From: JBCDCU01 sp039180865
GTDB taxonomy: Bacteria > Pseudomonadota > Alphaproteobacteria > Rhizobiales > JACESI01
Direction: 5' to 3'
Length of the DNA stretch: 16,479 bases
Assembly: GCA_039180865.1 (NCBI GenBank)
Contig: JBCDCZ010000077.1
Span: 1 to 16,479 of the forward strand
Each line of letters opens with the position of its first letter. The stretch's first letter is position 1. A program made the translations under genes and the position numbers. The notes under the pieces were generated by a model. It saw only the letters and a program-made list of their open reading frames with translations, did no database searches and had not been told where the DNA came from. This document shows positions 1 through 7,950 of this stretch, one piece after another.

Positions 1-446
1 TCCGACACATTTGGTGGCGACGAAATATTGCCGAAAACAATGTGTTTTCCGCCGATTGTAATCTCACGGTCCTTGTTGCGCGGCGTAATGGTGAACTGTG
101 ATGGCGCATGGGCAATGGTCTCCATGACCATTGCCCGGTCCATTTTTACGAGACCACTCTCGGCGGTTTCGTTCTCGATCCTGCATCCGTTGCGCCGGAA
201 GATTTCCACCGCCTCCTTGTTCAGAAACTCGACGCCAACTTCTTCCAGAATACGCATCGCACCATTGTGGATCGCAAGAATGCCCTCTTCCGGCAACGGT
301 TCTGTCGGACGGTCCGTATTGAATGGAATTTCCCAGGACGTTTGATGAATGGCTGCGCCACCGCGCCTCTGATTTCCGGCCCTTCCGCCATGGCGGCGGC
401 CGCGTGATCTGCTTTCGGTAGGCTGCTCGGTTTCGGTCACGCTCAT
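1..446 (-). CDS. MttB-family (trimethylamine methyltransferase-like) protein, N-terminal part
   Basis: This is an open frame running off the left edge; 148 codons are visible and no stop is reached. The start is the second of two adjacent ATGs (446-444); GGGAGGA at 457-451 gives it better spacing than the ATG at 449. The protein opens with a basic, glycine-rich stretch (residues ~12-30, RSRGRRHGGRAGNQRRGG). It continues with a conserved-looking segment, DRPTEPLPEEGILAIHNGAM, then RILEEVGVEFLN and TITPRNKDREITIGG, ending near FGNISSPPN. These are hallmarks of alphaproteobacterial MttB-like proteins (PF06253). Members transfer methyl groups from quaternary or tertiary amines to a corrinoid protein. 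MttB proper carries pyrrolysine, but many bacterial homologues lack it and act on substrates such as glycine betaine. The barrel and the diagnostic position lie outside the window, so the substrate is unknown. It is divergent from accA. Confidence 0.82.
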   Translation of the reverse strand, partial: MSVTETEQPTESRSRGRRHGGRAGNQRRGGAAIHQTSWEIPFNTDRPTEPLPEEGILAIHNGAMRILEEVGVEFLNKEAVEIFRRNGCRIENETAESGLVKMDRAMVMETIAHAPSQFTITPRNKDREITIGGKHIVFGNISSPPNVS

Positions 447-449
447 CAT

Positions 450-725
450 TTCCTCCCATGAGGCCCGGAAATCCCGGTGGCCAGATCAATTGAATGACAA
501 TGTTAGCGGTAAAATCGAGCAGGGGAATCGCAAATTGCGACCTTGAAGAGCAGGTCGTGCGGCACGCTTCCACTTCACACCACCGAAATCTCACACGCGG
601 TCTCTTCGCCGAACTGTCGAGTTTTCCCAAGCTGAGCTTGACAGGAAAGGAACCGATGGACCAGAAAGCCTGCGCTGGTTCCAGCGAACCCAACGGCTCC
701 CAACAACTGCGATGCGCAAAACATT
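450..725. promoter_or_regulatory. Divergent intergenic region mttB-like / accA
   Basis: This is about 276 bases between the divergent starts of the MttB-like gene and accA, so it must hold promoters for both. I see a TTGACA hexamer at 638-643 facing accA but no matching -10 at 16-18 bases. Its first three bases lie inside a perfect 13-base palindrome, CAAGCTGAGCTTG (628-640). One GANTC site (GAATC, 525-529) is present. No convincing gene is seen; open frames here overlap accA in the wrong frame and resemble nothing. Confidence 0.45.
628..640. repeat. 13-base palindrome upstream of accA
   Basis: CAAGCT-G-AGCTTG is a perfect inverted repeat with a one-base centre. It lies 85 bases before the accA start and its right arm runs into the TTGACA hexamer at 638-643. 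That position would suit an operator, but the repeat is short and could be chance. The arms and centre are too short for an RNA hairpin to be expected. Confidence 0.3.
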
Positions 726-1676
726 ATGAAGTATCTCGATTTCGAAAAACCGGTCGCCGATCTTGCCGGTAAGATCCAGGAATTGCGGTCACTTGGGGAT
801 GACGGCTCGGGCGTTGGCATCAACGATGAAATTGCCAAATTGGAGATCAAAGCTGACCAGGCTCTGGCCGATCTTTATCAGAAGCTCACGCCCTGGCAGA
901 AAACCCAGGTCGCTCGGCATCCGGATCGTCCGCATTTCGTCGATTACGCGAACACCCTGATCGAAGACTTCACACCCCTTTCCGGTGACAGAAAATTCGC
1001 AGAAGACGAGGCAATTATCGCCGGTATTGGTCGGTTCCGAGGCCGGTCGATCGCGATCATGGGCCATGAGCGGGGCAACGACACCAAAAGCCGGATACGC
1101 CACAACTTCGGATCAGCGCGTCCGGAGGGTTACCGCAAGGCCGTTCGCATTATGGATATGGCGGAAAAGTTCTCGCTTCCTGTCGTCTCAATCGTCGATA
1201 CAGCGGGAGCTTATCCGGGAGTTGGTGCCGAGGAGCGCGGTCAGGCGGAGGCGATTGCCCGATCAACGGATCGATGCCTTGCTCTTTCTGTCCCGAACAT
1301 CGCAGTCATCGTCGGTGAAGGCGGATCAGGCGGCGCAATCGCAATTGCAACTTGTAACCGGGTCATGATGCTGGAAAACGCAATCTACAGCGTGATTTCG
1401 CCCGAAGGTGCCGCCTCGATCCTCTGGAGGGATTCGGCCCGCGCGCGCGATGCGGCAAGCACAATGAAAATCACCGCGCAGGACCTGATGCAGCTCAATG
1501 TGATAGATAGCATCATCAATGAACCGGTGGGTGGGGCGCATCGAGAGGCTGCACAAACAATTCATGCCGTCGGCGACGCCATCGAGAAGCAGCTCAGTGA
1601 CTTGGAAAATCGGTCAGCTGAACAGATCCGCGAAGAGCGGCGGGAGCGCTTCCTCAATATCGGTCGTACGCTTTAG
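726..1676 (+). CDS. accA: Acetyl-CoA carboxylase carboxyltransferase subunit alpha
   Basis: AccA pairs with AccD to form the carboxyltransferase that moves the carboxyl group from carboxybiotin on AccB to acetyl-CoA, making malonyl-CoA for fatty-acid synthesis in the cytoplasm. The 316 residues match the usual family length. The N-terminus YLDFEKPVADLAGKI is the standard AccA opening. Crotonase-fold motifs follow: DTAGAYPGVGAEERGQAEA (158-176), GEGGSGGAIAI (197-207) and SVISPEGAASILW (222-234). A charged C-terminal helix follows. The start at 726 fits the family N-terminus, but no clear Shine-Dalgarno precedes it (sequence GCGCAAAACATT), so initiation may be weak or rely on an unstructured leader. 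AccD is not in the window. The gene ends 29 bases from the 3' end of the convergent SdhAF4-like gene. Confidence 0.97.
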   Translation: MKYLDFEKPVADLAGKIQELRSLGDDGSGVGINDEIAKLEIKADQALADLYQKLTPWQKTQVARHPDRPHFVDYANTLIEDFTPLSGDRKFAEDEAIIAGIGRFRGRSIAIMGHERGNDTKSRIRHNFGSARPEGYRKAVRIMDMAEKFSLPVVSIVDTAGAYPGVGAEERGQAEAIARSTDRCLALSVPNIAVIVGEGGSGGAIAIATCNRVMMLENAIYSVISPEGAASILWRDSARARDAASTMKITAQDLMQLNVIDSIINEPVGGAHREAAQTIHAVGDAIEKQLSDLENRSAEQIREERRERFLNIGRTL

Positions 1677-1705
1677 GTCGGATCACAAACGCTACCTGGA
1701 TTTCG

Positions 1706-1891
1706 TCAAAAGTCGGAAATGATTCCGTTCTTTTCCCAATCACCATAGCGGACAGGTTCCGGGCCATCGCGTCCATTAACTTCCTTCGGACGAGCCGCTC
1801 TATCCGCGTCCTGCTTGGCGCGCCTCTCAGCAGCTTCCTCCAAGGCACGTTTGGCCTCAGGGCTTAACGGTTTCTTTTCATGTTCTGTCAT
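1706..1891 (-). CDS. DUF1674 / succinate dehydrogenase assembly factor 4-like protein
   Basis: This 61-residue protein is mostly charged, helical sequence (KRALEEAAERRAKQDADRAA) followed by the family signature RDGPEPVRYGDWEKNG and the terminal ISDF. That C-terminal block is diagnostic of DUF1674 (PF07896), the family of SdhAF4. SdhAF4 binds flavinylated SdhA and helps it assemble with SdhB into complex II. The start is the ATG at 1891-1889; longer versions of the frame run through the htpX coding region in antisense and do not resemble protein. The ribosome-binding site is weak (TTGAG just before the ATG). The gene is convergent with accA and divergent from htpX, a placement I know from other alphaproteobacteria. 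The family assignment is firm; the assembly role is inferred from eukaryotic homologues. Confidence 0.88.
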   Translation of the reverse strand: MTEHEKKPLSPEAKRALEEAAERRAKQDADRAARPKEVNGRDGPEPVRYGDWEKNGIISDF

Positions 1892-1963
1892 CTCAACACA
1901 TACGGTCGATTGCTGTTTTCCGGCTGACAACCCATATAGTACGCAGGATATGTTGCGAAAGGG
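1892..1963 (+). promoter_or_regulatory. Divergent promoter region sdhAF4-like / htpX with weak promoter candidate
   Basis: These 72 bases separate the divergent SdhAF4-like and htpX starts. A candidate for htpX is CTGACA (1924-1929), then 17 bases, then GATATG (1947-1952). It matches the sigma-70 -35 well but the -10 poorly. It would give a very short leader and would favour the htpX start at 1976. I did not find a convincing heat-shock (RpoH) promoter by eye. Confidence 0.3.
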
Positions 1964-2911
1964 ATGAAATCCAACATGAATTACATGAAAACGACCCTGT
2001 TGCTTGCGGCAATGACGGGACTTTTCGTTGGCATCGGCTTTCTCTTGGGCGGAACCACAGGGATGCTGATTGCTTTTGGCGTCGCCGTCGCCATGAATGT
2101 GTTCAGCTATTGGAACGCCGACAAACTTGTTCTGCGCATGCACAATGCGCGTCAGGTTGACCGCGCTAGCGCGCCCGAATTTTACCAAATGGTCGAGGAG
2201 TTGGCGAAAAACGCCGGTCTTCCGATGCCCGCCGTATACATTATCGATGAACCGCAACCGAACGCCTTTGCAACCGGGCGAAACCCGGAAAATGCAGCCG
2301 TGGCAGCAACGACCGGCCTCATCGAGATGCTCACTTACGAGGAAATTGCAGGCGTTATGGCCCATGAACTCGCCCATGTGCAAAACCGCGATACACTGAT
2401 CATGACGATCACGGCCACGATCGCAGGTGCAATCTCGATGCTTGCCAACTTTGCCCTGTTCTTCGGCAACAACCGCAACAATCCACTCGGAATTGTCGGC
2501 GTTATCCTAACCATGTTTCTCGCGCCCATGGCGGCCGCGCTCGTGCAAATGGCGATCAGCAGGACACGCGAATATGCCGCCGACCGGCGCGGCGCCGAAA
2601 TCTGCCGTAACCCGGAATGGCTCGCATCAGCGCTTGTGAAAATCTCAAACGGTACCGCGCGAATACCGAATGAGGCCGCAGAAGCCAATCCCGCAACCGC
2701 ACATATGTTCATCATCAATCCGCTGAGCGGTCGCAATATGGATGGATTGTTTTCAACCCATCCGAACACCCAAAACCGGATCGATGCGCTCATGGCCTTC
2801 AATGAAGAATGGCAGGGCTCCAGTTCCGGTGCTGCCCCCGTGACGTCTCAAGGAAGCCGTCGCAGCGCAATACCGAACACCGGTGGACGTAAACGAGGGC
2901 CCTGGGGATAG
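1964..2911 (+). CDS. htpX: HtpX family membrane zinc metalloprotease
   Basis: HtpX is an inner-membrane M48 protease that degrades misfolded membrane proteins alongside FtsH. Two N-terminal membrane segments are visible (about residues 9-28 and 31-49). The zinc site HELAH is at 134-138 with the third ligand Glu203 in REYAADRRGA. Two further hydrophobic segments lie at about 146-167 and 175-197. FSTHPNTQNRI near the C-terminus is also a family hallmark. The 315-residue length is slightly long because of a low-complexity Gly/Ser/Arg tail. The start may be the ATG at 1964 or the one at 1976 (MNYMKT); the latter matches homologues and has AAAGGG about 12 bases upstream, while at 1964 that motif directly touches the start. 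The stop is three bases from the rsmB start, so the two are probably co-transcribed and coupled. Confidence 0.95.
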   Translation: MKSNMNYMKTTLLLAAMTGLFVGIGFLLGGTTGMLIAFGVAVAMNVFSYWNADKLVLRMHNARQVDRASAPEFYQMVEELAKNAGLPMPAVYIIDEPQPNAFATGRNPENAAVAATTGLIEMLTYEEIAGVMAHELAHVQNRDTLIMTITATIAGAISMLANFALFFGNNRNNPLGIVGVILTMFLAPMAAALVQMAISRTREYAADRRGAEICRNPEWLASALVKISNGTARIPNEAAEANPATAHMFIINPLSGRNMDGLFSTHPNTQNRIDALMAFNEEWQGSSSGAAPVTSQGSRRSAIPNTGGRKRGPWG

Positions 2912-2914
2912 CCT

Positions 2915-4300
2915 TTGGCTGCGCCGAAAGAGAACAAGCGCGGAAACAGACCGCCACGGAAAACCTCAAAAAAGCCACCCGGTTTCGCAGCGAGAGACCG
3001 GGCGGTTTTTTTGGTTGACGGTGTTCTCAATCAAGGGAGGACACTGGAAATCCTTCTTGAAACACCGGCAGCCGCTCTGCCCGACAATGATCGGGCACTG
3101 GCCCATGCAATAGCGGCAACCACCCTTCGACGGAAAGGTCAGATCGATAAGATCCTGGCAGGTCTTATGGAAAAACCGCTTGGTAAGCGAGCCGGACACG
3201 CGGAAAATATCCTGAGAACGGCTGCTGCCCAGATCCTTTTCATGGATATTGCTCCGCACGCGGCGGTATCGCTTGCGACCGATCTTGCAAAAGCTGATCC
3301 AAAGGCACGGCACTTCGCCCGGGTCGTCAATGGTGTTTTGCGTTCACTCGGCAGAGAAAAAGGCGATGTGCTGTCGCGAGTGCACCCGCGCGATATCCTT
3401 CCCGATTGGTTGTCGCAAAGCTTTGCAGACACATATGGCGGAACAACACGCGACGAGATCGCCAAAGCGTTTTGCGAAGAGCCTTACCTTGATCTAAGCG
3501 TCAAGGAAGATCCCGAAACAACAGCAAATGCACTTCAAGGCCTTGTATTGCCAACCGGAACTGTTCGACTGACTTCCCGGGGCGCGATCTCCCGTTATGA
3601 CGGCTATACGGAAGGCAATTGGTGGGTTCAAGATGCGGCCGCCAGCCTTGCCCCGCACCTTCTCGGCGATGTTCACGGTTTAAGAATCGCTGATCTTTGC
3701 GCAGCGCCCGGCGGGAAAACGGCTTATCTTGCAACACGTGGCGCCGTTGTTACCGCGGTCGATCATTCCGCAAGCCGCCTTGAGAGGTTAGGCGAAAACC
3801 TTAAACGCTTGTCACTCAATGCCGAAATTGTCGAAGCTGACCTCCTCGACTTCAATCCGGCTGAGCAGTTTGACGCCGTCCTCCTTGATGCTCCCTGTTC
3901 CGCGACGGGTACAATCAGAAAGCATCCGGATGCCCTCTGGCTTAAAGAACCGGACCAACCGGCTGCACTTGCCGAGCTGCAAAAGAAAATGTTGGCAAAG
4001 GCCATAGACATCCTGAAGCCTCGCGGAACACTTGTCTTTTGCACGTGCTCACTTCAACCTGAGGAAGGTGAAGACATAGCTGACTATGCGGAGAAGACGA
4101 TGCCGCAAATTGGCCTTAAGCCGATTACTGTTGATGAAGTCTTCGGTTTGGACACTATCGTCACGGAACATGGAACAATCCGCACATTACCATCTCATTT
4201 GACCGTTACGATCGATGATAGCGTGTCAGATGAATCGGAGAAGTCCCGTTCATTAAACGGTCTGGATGGCTTCTTTATTGCTCGCTTTGTGAAGCATTAG
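2915..4300 (+). CDS. rsmB: 16S rRNA (cytosine-5)-methyltransferase, RsmB/NOP2 family
   Basis: RsmB methylates C967 of 16S rRNA using S-adenosylmethionine. The protein has an N-terminal NusB-like RNA-binding domain (about 24-150: AARDRAVFLVDGVL, HAENILRTAAAQILF, FARVVNGVLRSLGRE) and a C-terminal Rossmann methyltransferase domain. The SAM motif is ADLCAAPGGKT (259-269). The two catalytic cysteines of the family are in DAPCSATG (Cys328) and FCTCSLQPEEGE (Cys378). The C-terminus GFFIARF is typical. The start is TTG at 2915: it is in the same frame as htpX, only one codon after the htpX TAG, so no earlier start is possible, and GGGGA (2904-2908) sits about six bases before it. The length of 461 is slightly long because of a basic lead of ~24 residues. 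Confidence 0.95.
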   Translation: MAAPKENKRGNRPPRKTSKKPPGFAARDRAVFLVDGVLNQGRTLEILLETPAAALPDNDRALAHAIAATTLRRKGQIDKILAGLMEKPLGKRAGHAENILRTAAAQILFMDIAPHAAVSLATDLAKADPKARHFARVVNGVLRSLGREKGDVLSRVHPRDILPDWLSQSFADTYGGTTRDEIAKAFCEEPYLDLSVKEDPETTANALQGLVLPTGTVRLTSRGAISRYDGYTEGNWWVQDAAASLAPHLLGDVHGLRIADLCAAPGGKTAYLATRGAVVTAVDHSASRLERLGENLKRLSLNAEIVEADLLDFNPAEQFDAVLLDAPCSATGTIRKHPDALWLKEPDQPAALAELQKKMLAKAIDILKPRGTLVFCTCSLQPEEGEDIADYAEKTMPQIGLKPITVDEVFGLDTIVTEHGTIRTLPSHLTVTIDDSVSDESEKSRSLNGLDGFFIARFVKH

Positions 4301-4311
4301 AGGAGTTTCGG

Positions 4312-4375
4312 CGTTTAAAACGAAAAAATTAGTTTTCTTACAATATTTAATAGTCATTGTATTTCAGGGTTTTGC
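4312..4375. promoter_or_regulatory. AT-rich region upstream of the heparinase-like gene
   Basis: This strongly AT-rich island stands out between rsmB and the next gene. It contains an inverted repeat ACAAT-N11-ATTGT (4340-4344 and 4356-4360) and a small GAAAA/GTTTTC hairpin (about 4322-4336) without a long U-tract. It probably holds a promoter for the heparinase-purH run, though I cannot assign clean -35/-10 boxes. The remaining bases to 4498 look non-coding in family comparison even though a frame stays open from 4403. Confidence 0.4.
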
Positions 4376-4498
4376 CGCTAAAACTATGGACGGCGGCGGT
4401 GGATGCGCGTTTCCCGCGACCGGCAAGGGGCCAATAAACAACATAAATGTCCCCCGGTAAGCAGGCAACCGCGCGTAAACCATGGGGAGACGGAAGCG

Positions 4499-6217
4499 TT
4501 GAGTGCAAGCTTCACGCTATCTGATAGATTGAAAATCGTGCGCCTGTTCGTTTTCGACGGCGCGACGACGGCCTTTCGCCATATCAGCTTCAATCCTCTC
4601 ATGTTCTGGCGCCTTTCGGGACCAACAGCCGAAGAGCTTCTGATCGCGCCTCAAGACATCCAAACCACGGATCCGACCCTCGCGAATGAATTCTACTCGG
4701 GCTATTTTTCCTTCGCCGGGAAAACCGCCAATTGTTCAGGCGTATCACCTTTCGAGATCATTCCGCCAAGCGAAGCTTGGTACCGCGAACTGGTAGAATT
4801 CGGATGGCTTCGCCATCTCCGTGCTTCACGTACGGAGATATCACGGGTTCAGGCACGCGTGCATGTCGATGACTGGATACGTCTTGATTCCAAACCGACG
4901 TCGCGAGCCTGGAATGTGGAAAGCGCTGCAACGCGGGTGATGTCATGGCTATGCCACTCGCCCCTCTTACTGGAAGGCTGCGAGCATCCGTTCTATCGCC
5001 GGTTCATGAAAAGCCTGACACGGCAGGAACGCTATCTGCGGTTGATGTACAAAGACGCACCGCCGGGCCTTCCCCGTTTAAAAGCGGCGATCGCACTCTC
5101 CTATGCGTCGGTCTGCATTGCCGGTTACGACAATCAAGTGAAGTCGGCTGGAAAGCGTCTCAGCCGCGAGCTTGAAAACCAGATCCTGCCGGATGGTGGT
5201 CACATCAGCCGCAATCCCGAAGCAATCATCAGAATTCTGGCACTCCTTCTTCCTTTGCGACAGGCAATATTGACCCGAAACTTCGTGCCCGAGCAGGCGC
5301 TCATTGATGCGATCGATCGGATGATGCCGATGTTGCGGTTCTTTCGCATGGGGGATGGCAACTTTGCTCATTTCAACGGCATGGGTGATACCCCGGCCGA
5401 TCTCATTGCAACCATGCTCGCTTATGACGATACGGCCGCAAGCCCGGTTCTGAATGCGCCCCATTCCGGTTATCAGCGCTTTCAGATCAACGACACAACG
5501 ATGGTCATGGACACAGGGGCTTTGCCACCGGAAGGAGTCAGTTCCGACGCACACGCAGGATGCCTATCCTTTGAACTCTCATGCGGGCGTGACCGGATCG
5601 TCGTGAATTGTGGCCGGCCGGGTCACCGTGTCGTCGGGAATGACGGAACGGTCTGGCTGCAGCTTGCCCGGTCAACTGCCATTCATTCGACACTGTCAAT
5701 CAACGATCAATCATCCTGCCGCTTCCTGGAAAGTGAGCGTCTTGATCGAACGCGTGGCGTACCTGTCCTCTCCGGTCCGAAGAATGTGAAAGCGGACCGC
5801 AAGAGCGAAGAGGGTGCCGTGACGGTCACTGCCAGCCACGACGGCTATGTCCCGTCATTCGGCCTTAAACATGTTCGCACGGTCTCGCTAACCAGCGACG
5901 GCAACGTTTTCTCAGGCCACGATTCCCTTCTAACGGCGAAAGACAAACAGGTTGCCCCGGGCAACAAAAACAATTTTCAACTGCGCTTTCATCTTCATCC
6001 CGCCGTCTCGGCATTCGCTTCATCATCAAGAACCATAGAGCTCTCATTACCCTCAGGGAAACGCTGGCTGTTTTCTTCGCTCAATGCTGACGTCGGCATC
6101 GAAGATTCCATTGCCCTTGCTGATGTTTTCGGATCGAAGAATTGCAAACAGATCGTGATCGAGGGTCAGGTCGGCGAGCTGCCCCAGATCGACTGGGTGT
6201 TTCAACGCCTTTCTTAA
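4499..6217 (+). CDS. Heparinase II/III family protein
   Basis: The N-terminal two-thirds is an alpha-helical region with LSGPTAEELLIAPQDI, TDPTLANEFYSG and SEAWYRELVEFGWLRHLRA. The C-terminal beta domain contains SSDAHAGCLSFELSCG (349-364 from this start) and matches the heparinase II/III-like domain (PF07940). Relatives include polysaccharide lyases acting on uronic-acid polymers, but the Rhizobiales-type members found beside rsmB and purH have no established substrate. I prefer the TTG at 4499 (572 residues): it places about 40 residues before the GPTAEELLIAPQD block, as in relatives, and GGGGAGACGGAAG precedes it. The frame is open from an ATG at 4403 (604 residues), but those 32 residues look non-coding. 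I see no signal peptide from either start, so the protein may be cytoplasmic, which is odd for a lyase. Confidence 0.82.
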   Translation: MSASFTLSDRLKIVRLFVFDGATTAFRHISFNPLMFWRLSGPTAEELLIAPQDIQTTDPTLANEFYSGYFSFAGKTANCSGVSPFEIIPPSEAWYRELVEFGWLRHLRASRTEISRVQARVHVDDWIRLDSKPTSRAWNVESAATRVMSWLCHSPLLLEGCEHPFYRRFMKSLTRQERYLRLMYKDAPPGLPRLKAAIALSYASVCIAGYDNQVKSAGKRLSRELENQILPDGGHISRNPEAIIRILALLLPLRQAILTRNFVPEQALIDAIDRMMPMLRFFRMGDGNFAHFNGMGDTPADLIATMLAYDDTAASPVLNAPHSGYQRFQINDTTMVMDTGALPPEGVSSDAHAGCLSFELSCGRDRIVVNCGRPGHRVVGNDGTVWLQLARSTAIHSTLSINDQSSCRFLESERLDRTRGVPVLSGPKNVKADRKSEEGAVTVTASHDGYVPSFGLKHVRTVSLTSDGNVFSGHDSLLTAKDKQVAPGNKNNFQLRFHLHPAVSAFASSSRTIELSLPSGKRWLFSSLNADVGIEDSIALADVFGSKNCKQIVIEGQVGELPQIDWVFQRLS

Positions 6218-6306
6218 CGCCACAAAATGTGTTAGCCGCGCGGTATTCCCTTCCATAAAGAAGACGCGGCAACTGCACCGTCCGCGATCAGAAAGGCCAA
6301 TCCGCT

Positions 6307-7920
6307 ATGGCTGTAAAGGCGATCTCGTTCGATGTGCCTGACATTGTTCCGATAAAACGCGCGCTCCTCTCTGTTTCCGACAAAACCGGGCTTATCGATT
6401 TTGCGAAAGCCCTCGCGGCTAAAGGTATTGAACTCGTCTCCACCGGCGGAACAGGTCGAGCGTTGAAAGAAGCCGGCCTGCAGGTCCTGGATGTATCCGA
6501 TGTGACCGATTTTCCGGAGATCATGGATGGCAGAGTTAAAACGCTTCATCCGAAAGTGCATGGCGGTCTTCTCGGCATTCGTGGGGCCAGCGACCATCGC
6601 GAAGCGATGACCACTCATAATATTCCCGAAATCGATCTTGTCGTTGTGAACCTCTATCCGTTCGAAGAAACGGTTCGAAGCGGCGCTGACGAGGCAACAG
6701 CCATTGAAAACATCGATATCGGTGGACCGGCGATGCTGCGTGCCGCCGCAAAGAACCATGCCTATGTCACTGTACTCACCGATCCCTCCGATTACGCGAA
6801 AGTCACCGAAACACTGGAATCCGGTGGCGGTATTCCTTTCTCGCTTCGCCGCGATCTAGCCGCCAAAGCCTTTCGGCTGACCGCCCATTATGACGCTGCA
6901 GTTTCGAATTGGTTTGCAAATACGCTTGAACTCGCAATGCCGGAAAAGCGGTCATTCTCCGGGAATCTCGACGCTGTCATGCGGTATGGTGAGAATCCGC
7001 ATCAACAGGCGGGTTTTTATAAAACGGGAGAACAACGTTTTGGCGTTGCGACAGCAACCCAAGTTCAGGGCAAAGCGCTGTCTTTCAACAACATCAACGA
7101 CACAAATGCGGCGTTCGAGCTGATATCCGAGTTCAACAACGGGGATACACACGCGGTTGCAATCATCAAACACGCCAATCCCTGCGGCGTTGCAATGGCG
7201 GGTACGCAAAGTACAGCTTACGAAGACGCTTTGCGCACGGACCCGGTCTCGGCCTTTGGCGGAATCATTGCCCTCAACACCCCGCTCGAAGCGGACGCGG
7301 CAAGGGAAATCGTCAAAATCTTCACGGAAGTCATCATCGCTCCCAAAGCGAGCGAAGAAGCGCGCGCGATCATTGCGGAAAAGAAAAACCTACGCCTTCT
7401 CGTCACCGGCGGCCTTCCGGATCCGAGCGCGCCTGGCCTCGATATACGCAGCGTCGCCGGTGGTTATCTCATTCAGGATCGCGATAACGGTTCGATAGAA
7501 ACACTGGATCTCAAGGTGGTAACCGAACGCCAACCCGATGAGCGTGAATGGGCTGATCTGAGATTCGCCTTTAAAGTCGCGAAACATGTCAAATCGAACG
7601 CAATCGTTTACGCCCGCGACGGTGCAACGGTCGGCATCGGAGCAGGTCAAATGAGCCGGGTGGACTCCTCAAGGATCGCCGCCCATAAGGCCGAGGATGC
7701 ACGCGTTGCCGCTGGACTTGCCGAAAGTCTGGCTCAAGGAGCAGTGGTCGCATCGGATGCATTCTTTCCGTTCGCTGATGGTCTGCTGGAAGCCGTAAAA
7801 GCAGGAGCGTCTGCCGTCATTCAACCCGGCGGATCCATGCGCGACGATGAAGTGATTGCAGCGGCGAACGAAGCCGGGCTCGCAATGGTTTTCACCGGCA
7901 TGCGCCATTTCCGCCATTAA
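6307..7920 (+). CDS. purH: Bifunctional AICAR formyltransferase / IMP cyclohydrolase
   Basis: PurH catalyses the last two steps of de novo IMP synthesis: formylation of AICAR with 10-formyl-tetrahydrofolate, then ring closure. The N-terminal MGS-like cyclohydrolase domain (about 17-150) shows ALLSVSDKTGL, VSTGGTGRAL, GRVKTLHPKVHGGLL and NLYPFEETV. The transformylase domain shows MRYGENPHQQAGFY (225-238), LSFNNINDTNAAFEL, the catalytic Lys-His in IKHANPCGVA (K288, H289), DPVSAFGG, SDAFFPFADGL and IQPGGSMRDDEVI. It ends with MVFTGMRHFRH. The length of 537 is normal. The ATG at 6307 gives the usual short lead; AAAGG lies about 11 bases upstream. A 89-base gap separates it from the heparinase-like gene, and 30 bases separate it from queF on the same strand. 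No purine riboswitch or PUR-type box is evident. Confidence 0.98.
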   Translation: MAVKAISFDVPDIVPIKRALLSVSDKTGLIDFAKALAAKGIELVSTGGTGRALKEAGLQVLDVSDVTDFPEIMDGRVKTLHPKVHGGLLGIRGASDHREAMTTHNIPEIDLVVVNLYPFEETVRSGADEATAIENIDIGGPAMLRAAAKNHAYVTVLTDPSDYAKVTETLESGGGIPFSLRRDLAAKAFRLTAHYDAAVSNWFANTLELAMPEKRSFSGNLDAVMRYGENPHQQAGFYKTGEQRFGVATATQVQGKALSFNNINDTNAAFELISEFNNGDTHAVAIIKHANPCGVAMAGTQSTAYEDALRTDPVSAFGGIIALNTPLEADAAREIVKIFTEVIIAPKASEEARAIIAEKKNLRLLVTGGLPDPSAPGLDIRSVAGGYLIQDRDNGSIETLDLKVVTERQPDEREWADLRFAFKVAKHVKSNAIVYARDGATVGIGAGQMSRVDSSRIAAHKAEDARVAAGLAESLAQGAVVASDAFFPFADGLLEAVKAGASAVIQPGGSMRDDEVIAAANEAGLAMVFTGMRHFRH

Positions 7921-7950
7921 GGCGCAATTGCTCAAAAAGGATTAAACCGG

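Noticed and set aside
64..693. Minus-strand open frame of 209 codons
   Set aside because: It is a different frame from the clear MttB-like protein in the same DNA and has no domain-like sequence.
494..772. Open frame of 92 codons upstream of accA, plus strand
   Set aside because: It overlaps the accA start in another frame, is rich in Ser/Arg without recognisable motifs, and no family is apparent.
1885..1902. Pho-box-like half site CTGTCAT between the DUF1674 gene and htpX
   Set aside because: Only one half site matches, with no second repeat at the required spacing, and it overlaps the DUF1674 start codon.
1892..2383. N-terminal extension of the DUF1674 gene to 225 codons
   Set aside because: The extension is antisense to htpX and does not resemble protein; family members are short and begin near the ATG at 1891.
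6218..6306. Riboswitch or small RNA upstream of purH
   Set aside because: The 89-base gap shows no recognisable purine, ZTP or glycine riboswitch core and no strong hairpin series.
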